Source: CBDCNP01 sp965222425 (GTDB lineage: Bacteria > Acidobacteriota > Vicinamibacteria > Marinacidobacterales > DATDRI01). From it: 64,000 nt of DNA. The position numbers and the translations under genes were made by a program. Location: assembly GCA_965222425.1 (NCBI GenBank), contig CBDCTW010000001.1, positions 62,001-126,000 of the forward strand, written 5' to 3'. Each line of letters begins with the position of its first letter. The first letter of the stretch is position 1. The notes beneath the pieces are model-generated. The model searched no databases and had not been told where the DNA came from. It saw nothing but the letters and a program-made list of their open reading frames with translations. Of this stretch, positions 1-7,081 are shown piece by piece.

Positions 1-525
1 TACGGGCGAGAGAATTTTCACTGGGCGTTTTTCGTCTATCGATACGACATCCACGATCTCGTCGAGCGCTTCGAAGAACGGGATGGGCTCTTCTTTTTTC
101 GCAATCGCGGTAAGGCCCGACTGCAAGGATTCGAAGCGGAAGCCCAAGCGGATCTGACACCGGGCTTGACTCTGGAGCTTGGAGCCCAGTTCGAGACCGG
201 CGTGGCGCTCGACGACGACGGGCCCTTGGACGACATACCCGCGGAGCGGATCACGGGGCAGCTACGTCAGCAGATGGGCGACAAAGTGTATGGGGTGCTC
301 CGGGTTGCGTGGTTCGCTGCCGACAGCGATCCTGGGCCGAGCGAACGGCCAACGCCTGTTTACTTCATCATGGACCTGGGTGGGGGTTGGAAGTTCAATT
401 CGTGGGGTTCTCTGCGCCTTTGGGTGCGAAACCTCTTGGACGAGGCGTATCCCGTTAGCGCGGACCGCCGGGCGGTCCTAGCTCCCGGAATCAGCGCTGT
501 GGTCACCCTCCAGGCCCAGTTCTGA
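1..525 (+). CDS. TonB-dependent receptor, C-terminal part (5' end outside window)
   Basis: The reading frame is open from the first base to a TGA at 523-525, so only the C-terminal ~174 residues are present. The segment alternates short polar turns with amphipathic stretches, as in the last strands of a 22-strand outer-membrane barrel, and contains the family-typical LWVRNLLDEAYP segment. It ends in QAQF; a terminal phenylalanine is the usual outer-membrane insertion signal. The role would be uptake of a large substrate across the outer membrane, energised by TonB. The substrate cannot be judged because the plug and N-terminus are missing. Confidence 0.8.
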   Translation, partial: YGRENFHWAFFVYRYDIHDLVERFEERDGLFFFRNRGKARLQGFEAEAQADLTPGLTLELGAQFETGVALDDDGPLDDIPAERITGQLRQQMGDKVYGVLRVAWFAADSDPGPSERPTPVYFIMDLGGGWKFNSWGSLRLWVRNLLDEAYPVSADRRAVLAPGISAVVTLQAQF

Positions 526-760
526 GCCCGCTTGCAACCTTGAGACACTTGACATTTGGGAGCTTTTTGAAATACACAACCATTCGGCAAGCCTACCCCA
601 ATCCAGGCTAACCGTAGTTACCCGTTTCGGCGGGCGGACGACCTTATAATTTCATAGACGCTAGGGTGCGCTAACTGGCGCATCAAAAAGGGTTTATACG
701 TGTCGCCATCTTACCGGCGATAGGCAGAGTCTGAGCCAAGGTCTGAGGAGGGGGGGGCAA
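526..760 (+). other. Intergenic region with a possible -10 box
   Basis: No gene is seen. A perfect TATAAT lies at 645-650 but has no convincing -35 partner. A short dyad (TGCGC/GCGCA) follows at about 668-683. Together they could be the promoter and leader of the PilZ-like gene that starts at 761. I found no match to a c-di-GMP riboswitch core here. Confidence 0.3.
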
Positions 761-1003
761 GTGGTTCAACCAGGACGTAGCTCCGCAGATTCATGGGTTT
801 GTCCCCGCGTGGTGCCGACTCGGTCTCTGTCGGCAGCGATTCTGGACGGCGACCTGAAAATTGCACACGGGACGGTTTCCAACATGTCGGAGACCGGCGC
901 CTTCCTTATCACCAATCACACCTTGGCCCAGGGCTTGGCCGTCAGGCTGGTGCTGAGTGAAGGGCATAAGAGGATTCTCGATACGGAGGCACGTATCGTT
1001 TGG

Positions 1004-2463
1004 GGGGATGTCCCGCCGGATGTTGAATTTGGGGTAGCTGCGGCTCCTTGGCCGGCCTAAGAATAGGTCTGCCAATAAACCGTCTCCAGAGGGGGACAAG
1101 GAGCCACCAATGCCTAGGAAATCAAAGAAGCCAGTAAGAAAGCAAACGCACTCGCCTACGGGCAAGGTAGTTGGCCAAGTCGGTCAGATACTGCTACCGA
1201 TGATAGCTGGGATCGCGGCCACGAAGGCGGATCTGACGGAATGGGTGTACGAGCAAGGACTGACAGCTCTGCACCTACTGCTCAGAGAGGACGCCGAGGA
1301 GATCGCGGGGCTCAAGGGCAAGCACGAGAAGGAGCGAACTCATAACCACTGGGGGAGCACGAACGGAGAGCTGAGCTTCGGTGGTCGTCGCATCCAAGTG
1401 TCGCGACCTCGAGTTCGCTCGAAGTCGGGCGCGGAGGCGTCGCTTCCACACTTCGAAGCCTTCCGCGAAGAAGACCCGCTTCCAGAGCGAGTGTTGAATC
1501 AGATCTTGGTGGGGGTATCGACCCGAAATTACGAATCGAGTCTGGACAAACCCGCGGCCAAGTTGAAGTCTCGTGGCACGAGTGAGAGTGCCGCCAGCCG
1601 TCACCTCGTGAGCCAGACGACTAAGAAGCTCGAGGAATACCTGTCTCGGCGGCTAGAGGAGTTCGAGCTTGCGGCACTGATGCTGGATGGCCTTGAGGTG
1701 GCCGGACAGACCGTCGTCGTAACTCTAGGTATCACAATAGATGGAACGAAGGTGCCCCTGGGTATATGGCTGGGCTCGACGGAGAACTCTCGGATGTGCA
1801 CCGCGATGTTGCAGGACCTTCTCGAGCGAGGCTTGCGCGTCGATGAGTCGATTCTCTGCGTAGTGGACGGAGGCAAAGGCATCCGCAAGGCACTCGTCGA
1901 CGTTTTGGGGGACCTCGCGGTCATCCAAAGGTGCCAGATCCATAAACTCCGAAATCTTCGCTCGTACCTTCCCAAGTCTCGTCACGCCTACGTGCTCCAG
2001 ACGATGAAGGAAGCCTACAAGTGCAAGAGTGCCGACAAGGCGCGCAAGCGACTTCAGGCATTGGTGTCGTGGCTCGAGCGAAACGGCTACGACGAAGCTG
2101 CCGGAAGCCTTCGTGAAGGGATGGAAGAAACACTCACGGTCGTGAAGCTCGCGCCGCCCGCCTTACTTCGCCAGTCTCTTGCCACGACGAACGCCATTGA
2201 GAATCTCAACGGAACCATTCGCAGAGTATCGAGAAACGTCAAGCGTTGGAAGAGTCCTTCCATGGTTCGCCGATGGACCGCTCTTGGCGTCGTCACCGCG
2301 CAGAAAAAGTTCCGGCGTATCAAAGGCTATCGCCATATGGGCGCTCTCGTTCACGCGCTTAGAAGCAAACAGAAATCTCTTGACAGCGATGAGTTTGCTG
2401 CCTAAGAGTATTCACAGGTGCCGCCGCTACCCGACCAAATTCAACAGCGGCCGGGACATCCCC
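1004..2463 (+). mobile_element. IS256-family insertion sequence, copy 1 (1460 bp)
   Basis: The ends are inverted repeats starting GGGGATGTCCCG and sharing TGTTGAATTTGG further in. An 8-bp target duplication TCGTTTGG flanks it at 996-1003 and 2464-2471. It carries a single transposase gene. A second copy of exactly the same length lies in the opposite orientation at 47509-48968. The perfect target duplication points to a simple, fairly recent insertion. Confidence 0.95.
1110..2405 (+). CDS. IS256-family transposase (copy 1)
   Basis: A 431-residue mutator-type (Transposase_mut) DDE transposase. The catalytic acidic residues are visible in LMLDGLEV, CVVDGGKG and TTNAIENLN. The C-x2-H signature (RCQIHKLRN) between the second Asp and the Glu is typical of IS256. 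Length and motif order are those of an intact enzyme. The protein differs at only four positions from the copy at 47567-48862: E/K, M/V, A/V and G/E. It catalyses cut-and-paste or copy-out transposition of its own element and is probably still active or was so recently. Confidence 0.96.
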   Translation: MPRKSKKPVRKQTHSPTGKVVGQVGQILLPMIAGIAATKADLTEWVYEQGLTALHLLLREDAEEIAGLKGKHEKERTHNHWGSTNGELSFGGRRIQVSRPRVRSKSGAEASLPHFEAFREEDPLPERVLNQILVGVSTRNYESSLDKPAAKLKSRGTSESAASRHLVSQTTKKLEEYLSRRLEEFELAALMLDGLEVAGQTVVVTLGITIDGTKVPLGIWLGSTENSRMCTAMLQDLLERGLRVDESILCVVDGGKGIRKALVDVLGDLAVIQRCQIHKLRNLRSYLPKSRHAYVLQTMKEAYKCKSADKARKRLQALVSWLERNGYDEAAGSLREGMEETLTVVKLAPPALLRQSLATTNAIENLNGTIRRVSRNVKRWKSPSMVRRWTALGVVTAQKKFRRIKGYRHMGALVHALRSKQKSLDSDEFAA

Positions 2464-3022
2464 TCGTTTGGAGCGCTGAAGGCTTCGACCCCAGCTCGGA
2501 GATCGTCGGTGCGCTCCAAGGGGTTCTCTTCACAGATCAATCGCCACTCGACCGCGAGCAACTAAGGAGGCGTCTCTCGCTCACGGAGATCATCAATCCC
2601 GGGTTCCTGAAGAACTACCCGCCCGAGGAAGAAGAGCTCGCGTACATACTCATCGACCCGGACATCGAATATCTCATTTTCCACGAGAAAATCGATTACA
2701 ACGATGGAATTGCTGAGATCTACCAGGAGCTCGAGCCTTCCTGGAGCAATACGTTGCGAAGATCTGCGATGAGAGAAGCTGGGGTGACGAAACGACCCGA
2801 GCTACCCTCGAGTACCGGGTTCCCGGATACCCGCTCGACCGCAAGCTCGATTGCGAATTCATCGTCGAGTTGATGGCTTATTTTCCGGGAGTCGATATTC
2901 TGGAGTAAGTCAAGACCTTCCGTTGGCACTACGAAGGCCAGGCCGTCTCGCAGTTCACGAATCGGCGCTCGGCGCTTAGACGCTGGCTGGCCGGTAGCGT
3001 GAATGGTCACGGTAACGACCAC

Positions 3023-3046
3023 GGCAACGGCAACGGCAACGGCAAC
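3023..3046 (+). repeat. Hexanucleotide microsatellite (GGCAAC)x4
   Basis: Four perfect tandem copies of GGCAAC lie near the 3' end of the broken PilZ-like gene. Read in that gene's last frame they encode Gly-Asn repeats, so the tract probably formed part of a low-complexity C-terminal tail. Confidence 0.8.
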
Positions 3047-3194
3047 GGGGAGAAGCGTAGGGGTCGCCATGACCACGTACGGCGAGAGCAATGGAAGCCC
3101 GCTCCGACGCCGTGAGCAAAGAGCTCTCCGGGCCTCATAACGAGGCCTTAGCCTCGAATGGAATCGTAGAAGTAAGGAAGGACTTACCTGGGCC

Positions 3195-3632
3195 CTACAG
3201 ATCCTGCAGCACCTCCTCTGGGTGCTTGGGAGCGTCCACATTCGGATACGCCTTCACGACTTTTCCTTTGCCGCTGATGAGATAGCTGATCCGTTTTGCG
3301 TATTGAGCGTCGGCGTTGTCGCAGGCCCCGTAGGCCAAGCCGACCGAGCGGTCCGTATCGCAAAGTAAAGGGAAATTGAAGTCGAACTTCTTGGCGAAGG
3401 CGGCATTTTCCTCTACGGCATCGAAACTGATTCCGAGAATCTGGACGCCTTTGTCGTCGTACTGTTGGATCCGGTCGCGGAACCCGCAACCCTCGGCGGT
3501 TCACCCAGGCGTATCGGCCTTGGGGTAGAACCACAGAACGACGTGCTTCCCGCCAAAATCTGAAAGCTTGATCGTTTTCCCCGTGTGATCTTGAACTGCG
3601 AAATCTGGCGCTTGACTACCGGCCTCTAGCAT
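3195..3632 (-). CDS. Probable selenocysteine-containing peroxiredoxin (BCP/PrxQ type), UGA = Sec
   Basis: Reading from ATG 3632 (GGAGGG five bases upstream) gives 145 codons ending at TAG 3195-3197. The only interruption is TGA at 3503-3501. It falls exactly at codon 44, in the motif FYPKADTPG-U-TAEGC, where every BCP/PrxQ peroxiredoxin has its peroxidatic cysteine. The resolving cysteine follows five residues later (Cys49), as in two-cysteine BCPs. The downstream frame is uninterrupted and family-like (GFRDRI, ILGISFD, FPLLCDTD, SYLISGKGKVVK). A hairpin fitting the bacterial SECIS pattern lies right after the UGA. The enzyme would reduce hydroperoxides using thioredoxin-type donors in the cytoplasm. 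It lies 56 bp downstream of the PLP enzyme gene and is likely co-transcribed with it. A plain nonsense mutation is the alternative, but position and hairpin argue against it. Confidence 0.88.
3473..3503 (-). promoter_or_regulatory. Bacterial SECIS-like hairpin directly after the UGA codon
   Basis: On the minus strand, nine bases after the UGA (3503-3501) begins an uninterrupted 8-bp stem: GGTTGCGG at 3491-3484 pairs with CCGCGACC at 3480-3473 (one G-U pair) around the loop GTT. The loop starts 17 bases after the UGA. Known bacterial SECIS elements have their apical loop about 16-37 bases downstream of the UGA with a G in the first loop positions, and SelB reads that G/U. The hairpin lies inside the coding region, as bacterial SECIS elements do. 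Confidence 0.8.
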
Positions 3633-3688
3633 TCTTCCCTCCGGTGCAAAGTGCGACCCTATCATAGTTGTCCCCGTTCCGATGGGTG

Positions 3689-4888
3689 CTACCTCGCGTC
3701 GGCCAATGCTTTTAGAAAGTCTTCGATGTCTTGTCGATTGTTGTAGAAATGGACCGACGAACGAACGCCACCGATGCTTTGACGGTAACGACAAGAGACG
3801 TGTACCCCACGGCTCGCTAGGACCTCGGCCAGGTCGCGATCTAGCTCGGCCTGGCCAACTGAGAAGGTGATGATACCGGCGCGGGACTCGTCATCACGTG
3901 GAGTCACCATCTTCAAGCCGAGGCCAGACAGCTCGTCCCAGAGAAGTCCGGTCAGGCTCAAAACGTGTTGCTCGATGGCCTCGATGCCAACTTGGTTCAT
4001 GAGTCCACACGAGGCAGCGAGAGCCAAGCGACCAGGGAAATTCGGCGTTCCTCCGATCTCAAGAGCCTGTCCCTGGCGCCGTCTTGGAAGCTCGTCGAGC
4101 GCTCCGGCCAGCGGTGAGCTCAAGTAGTTTTCCCATCCTTCACCAGGCTCCTCGATCCCGAGGTAGCCAAGGGTCGGGGCGATCAGTTCATCGAAACGGT
4201 TCTCGCCGACATACAGGAATCCCGACCCGAAAGGGCAGCCCAGCCATTTGTGGCCGCCTGCTGACGCAAAATCCACCGCGGTTCGTTCTAACGCTAGTTG
4301 CCGAACTCCCGCTTCCTGCATGACGTCCACAATTAGCCAGCATTGGTTCGTTTGGCAGGCCGTCCCTAGCTCGGCAAGGTTCAGACGGAAGCCATGGTTT
4401 TCAGAAACCGAGCTGGTACATACCACGCGTGTTTCCGGGCGCAAACTGGACACCAACGATGCGGTAGGATCGGAAGCCTGACCGAGGTCGATCGTGCGAA
4501 CCGAAACGCCCCTTAGTTCGACGGCCGAGCGCCAAACGAGCGAAAGACCAACGAAGTCCCAATCCGCGATCAAGACCTCAGCGCCCGCGGCCAGAGGAAT
4601 GGATGATGCCGCGATCTGAAGTCCATGACTCGTAGACTCGACCAGTGCAATCCGAGGGGCTCCGGCGCCGATGAGCTGCCCAACCGCTAGGCGCGCAGAC
4701 GCAGACTCGGCTTCCAGCGCGAACCATCGATGGTCGGCTCCCTTCTTCGGGATTCTCGTGAGCTCGCGAGTTTGTTCGGAAATCGAATCTACCACCGGTG
4801 ACGCGAGTAGACCGAAGTTTGCGGTATCGAGATAGACTCCTTCGCGCACTCCGGGAAACCAACTGCGCGCCGACGCAATGCTAACCAT
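3689..4888 (-). CDS. Class V PLP-dependent aminotransferase / NifS-like protein
   Basis: A 399-residue fold-type I PLP enzyme of the class V group, which includes isopenicillin-N epimerase-like proteins and cysteine desulfurase/selenocysteine lyase relatives. The PLP lysine is visible in SAGGHKWLGCPFGSGFLYV, preceded by the Asp of LIVDVMQEAG. The N-terminus has the characteristic VYLDTANFGLL start. The group II desulfurase cysteine loop (normally GxHCA) is not evident; the equivalent region reads SRGVHVSCRYRQS, so desulfurase or selenocysteine lyase activity cannot be claimed. It is the first gene of the unit that contains the UGA peroxiredoxin. Confidence 0.8.
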   Translation of the reverse strand: MVSIASARSWFPGVREGVYLDTANFGLLASPVVDSISEQTRELTRIPKKGADHRWFALEAESASARLAVGQLIGAGAPRIALVESTSHGLQIAASSIPLAAGAEVLIADWDFVGLSLVWRSAVELRGVSVRTIDLGQASDPTASLVSSLRPETRVVCTSSVSENHGFRLNLAELGTACQTNQCWLIVDVMQEAGVRQLALERTAVDFASAGGHKWLGCPFGSGFLYVGENRFDELIAPTLGYLGIEEPGEGWENYLSSPLAGALDELPRRRQGQALEIGGTPNFPGRLALAASCGLMNQVGIEAIEQHVLSLTGLLWDELSGLGLKMVTPRDDESRAGIITFSVGQAELDRDLAEVLASRGVHVSCRYRQSIGGVRSSVHFYNNRQDIEDFLKALADAR

Positions 4889-4947
4889 CGGTCAAGGACA
4901 ATACCCTATGCCGAAAGGGGTGGGCAAGATTAAGTAGGAGTGGGGAG

Positions 4948-4980
4948 AAAAAAGGGAGCACCTCGATGAGGTGCCCCCGG
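4948..4980 (-). terminator. Rho-independent terminator of the BON-domain gene
   Basis: On the minus strand a GC-rich stem (GGGGCACCTC pairing with GAGGTGCTCCC around a short ATC-type loop) is followed directly by six Ts (the A run at 4948-4953). It lies 25 bp past the stop of the BON gene (5005) and before the PLP enzyme gene, so the BON gene is probably a single-gene transcript. Confidence 0.88.
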
Positions 4981-5004
4981 TTGAAAACCGGCCGCGGTCA
5001 ATTC

Positions 5005-5745
5005 TTAGCTGTCAGTCAGTAGCCGGTTTTCCACGTTGAAGACGCCGAACGTAGACCGAGCAATACTCTCCGCCTTGAGTTTCTCCAAATTGGAGTTGAC
5101 GGCGCCGGTCAACGTTACGCGGCCACGCTCGACGATGATGTGGATCGGGGGATTGACTCGATGGGCATAGCGCTGAAAGATGGGGTGTCGATAGATTCGA
5201 TTCGTGAGTGCGACCCGAAGTCGGTTGTCGTAAATGCTCGTCGGTAACGTCTGGAGCTCGTTGGTGACGCTTTGGACACCCAGGACCTTGGAGGCTCGCT
5301 CCTCGATGTTCGTCGCTTTGTAGGGCATGGTGACACGGCCTTTGAGCAGTACGTGACCCTCTTCCACCGCAAGATTGACGTCGTCGTAGACGGTGAAGTA
5401 CACGTAGTTCCGAATCTGCTTCGCCACTTCCTCGGCAACCTTTTCGTCGCTCTCTCCGAAAGCGATCTCCAATTCGTCCTCCACCGCGATCACGTCGTCG
5501 ACTGCCACCGCGAGCTTGATGGCCTCGTTCTTGGCCCACACGCTCTTCACCTTGCCTTCGAGCGTGACCACACCGTTGTCGACTGCGACCCAAGGGCCTC
5601 CGCCGTTCAAGATTTTCTTATTCTCGAACTTGGTTTCAATCGCGGACTGTATTTCGGCATCATTCAAAGTGGCGGCAGCCGCTAACGATAACCCACCAAG
5701 GACTGCAACCAACGTGAGTGCAAAAATCTTCTTAGATTGTTTCAT
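5005..5745 (-). CDS. Secreted protein with three BON domains
   Basis: 246 residues. A signal peptide is visible (KKIFALTLVAVLGGLSLAAAA, residues ~5-25). Three BON repeats follow at about 28-95, 100-168 and 175-243. Each starts with an acidic helix (LNDAEIQSAIETKF; VAEEVAKQIRNY; LRVALTNRIYR) and contains the G-xV-xL-xG strand (GVVTLEGKV, GHVLLKGRV, GRVTLTGAV). BON domains occur in OsmY-like periplasmic proteins and are thought to bind membranes or phospholipids, often under osmotic or envelope stress. The start has a good AGGAGG ribosome site just below a strong hairpin. The gene has its own terminator. Confidence 0.85.
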   Translation of the reverse strand: MKQSKKIFALTLVAVLGGLSLAAAATLNDAEIQSAIETKFENKKILNGGGPWVAVDNGVVTLEGKVKSVWAKNEAIKLAVAVDDVIAVEDELEIAFGESDEKVAEEVAKQIRNYVYFTVYDDVNLAVEEGHVLLKGRVTMPYKATNIEERASKVLGVQSVTNELQTLPTSIYDNRLRVALTNRIYRHPIFQRYAHRVNPPIHIIVERGRVTLTGAVNSNLEKLKAESIARSTFGVFNVENRLLTDS

Positions 5746-5759
5746 CTCCGTCCTCCTAT

Positions 5760-5781
5760 CGGCCGGCGATCGGGCCGGCCG
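5760..5781 (-). promoter_or_regulatory. GC-rich hairpin directly upstream of the BON gene ribosome site
   Basis: CGGCCGGC (5760-5767) pairs perfectly with GCCGGCCG (5774-5781) around a six-base loop. On the minus strand it ends two bases before AGGAGG. It could protect the 5' end, reduce translation, or terminate upstream transcription. No T tract follows, so a simple terminator is less likely. Confidence 0.5.
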
Positions 5782-5940
5782 TCGGCCCCCGTAGCCTCAC
5801 CTAGTGCAAGGTCGATTCCAGAAACCGACCGACCCGGCCTGAAGCGGCTTACTGTTCTGTTTAAATGGTTTGCTGAGGTCAGGTAAGTTAGGTGGGGAAG
5901 ACGAGGGTCTAAAATTATCCTCTCCGGAGGTCAGTGTGGA

Positions 5941-6936
5941 TCAGTTGTAGCCGTGATACTTGCGGCTTGGGTCACGCTCTCGCTTGGGTGGAGCCCATTC
6001 GCCGTTTTCGGCCTCGGCGTATCGATCCAGCAATCTGTCCACAAACTGGCGCTCGAGCTCGTGCCCTGACGAGTGCGCCTCGATAGTGTCCCAGAGAACG
6101 CGGTCATAGCCCTGCTCGGCAACAGCAAGCAGTCCCTGAACGGCACGGAAGGCATCGGTAAAATCGACCGCGATGAACGAAACACCCCCGTCCGAGTAGT
6201 GGACGCCAGGTACTCTTTCAAGCAACGACAAGCTGGCGGGATGAACGGCCCGGAATTCAACACGGAGCGGTGGCTCGAGCCTCATCGCACGAGCCCGCAG
6301 ACGGTTTTGAATGGCTCTCCTCGCCGATTCCCGCATTTGCGCGGCCACTTCCTCGGCGGGCCTGAGCTCCGCTCCGTCGGCACCTTCGGCCTTCTTTACC
6401 GTCACATATTCGATCCACGGCATGGTATCGAGATCGCGAGCGAGCACGTCGTCGCCGGAAGCGAAGATGACGGGGACACCGACACGACCCCAGGAGTAGG
6501 CGACGACCTCGGTCTCGGTGACCCAGGCGCCATTGAGCCGAAGCTTTGTCCCGAGATACATCGTGTGGGAGATGAATCCGGCGCTGCCGGTCTTGGCATG
6601 CATTCCAACCACTGCGACAGCGTCGTAGAGCCCGGCTCCCGTCAGATCGGCGTAGGCATCGAAAGACGCGTCTCTCAAAATGTGTTGCGCCCTGGAATCG
6701 AGGCGCTCCGGTGGTAGGTCCGGGTGCGGGTTTCCACTTCCATGGCCGTCCACCACATGAACGACATCCGCTCCTCCTTCGAAGAGGCCTTCGATAACGG
6801 CATTGACGTCGGCCACCAACCGATCCTGCCCCCTTCGGTACGGATCGGTTCTCGAGAACGTCGTCATCCGCCAGTCGTCGATTCCACTCAATCCTTCCAT
6901 GTCGTAATAGACGAGTACCTTGACGGCGCCATCGCC
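5941..6936 (-). CDS. M55 family D-aminopeptidase (DppA-like), 5' end uncertain
   Basis: DppA-type peptidases are zinc enzymes that release N-terminal D-amino acids. The metal ligands are recognisable: YYDMEG (Asp and Glu), VVDGHGSG, VGMHAKTG and ETEVVAY. The only ATG available in frame (6900) lies after the Asp of the DME motif, so the true start must be upstream. The frame stays open through VKVLVYYD to at least 6936, but without an ATG, GTG or TTG. A second frame just upstream (about 6935-6975) encodes RRAALLTLLSRLETA, which looks like a signal peptide core, so a one-base shift near 6930 probably disconnects the start. The preceding M23 gene ends just here, in the same direction. Confidence 0.7.
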   Translation of the reverse strand, partial: GDGAVKVLVYYDMEGLSGIDDWRMTTFSRTDPYRRGQDRLVADVNAVIEGLFEGGADVVHVVDGHGSGNPHPDLPPERLDSRAQHILRDASFDAYADLTGAGLYDAVAVVGMHAKTGSAGFISHTMYLGTKLRLNGAWVTETEVVAYSWGRVGVPVIFASGDDVLARDLDTMPWIEYVTVKKAEGADGAELRPAEEVAAQMRESARRAIQNRLRARAMRLEPPLRVEFRAVHPASLSLLERVPGVHYSDGGVSFIAVDFTDAFRAVQGLLAVAEQGYDRVLWDTIEAHSSGHELERQFVDRLLDRYAEAENGEWAPPKRERDPSRKYHGYN

Positions 6937-7081
6937 GTCTCGAGCCGGGACAGCAGGGTGAGAAGCGCTGCCCGCCGCGGTGGACTCGATGACCTCCCCG
7001 GTACCGATAAGCCCCTTGCTAACGGCAGTGGACTTAGAGCCCTCGATCCGGCGGAAATCATGGAAGTAGGAGGGGAGTCCC

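Larger units (their letters stand above)
761..3115 (+). pseudogene. PilZ-domain-like gene split by an IS256-family element
   Basis: The N-terminal ~80 residues resemble a PilZ domain: the stretch GTVSNMSETGAFL is followed by a strand ending in TEARIVW. PilZ domains bind cyclic di-GMP. The frame is cut after codon 1001-1003 by the IS at 1004-2463. Removing the IS and one copy of the 8-bp duplication joins TGG to codon 2472 in frame, and reading continues (SAEGFDPSSEIVGALQG). A +/-1 shift is then needed near 2740 to enter the frame reading FLEQYVAKICDERSW, and an in-frame TAA at 2906-2908 precedes a further ~68 sensible codons that end at TGA 3113-3115. The part after the PilZ-like domain is not recognised. 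The gene therefore carries at least three lesions. Confidence 0.6.

Noticed and set aside
526..760. c-di-GMP riboswitch upstream of the PilZ-like gene
   Set aside because: I could not find the conserved GEMM core or its tetraloop receptor, only a TATAAT and a weak dyad.
2720..3241. Minus-strand frame with a hydrophobic VAVAVAVAVVV stretch as an exported protein
   Set aside because: The stretch is the complement of the GGCAAC microsatellite, and the plus-strand frames of the PilZ-like gene explain the region better.
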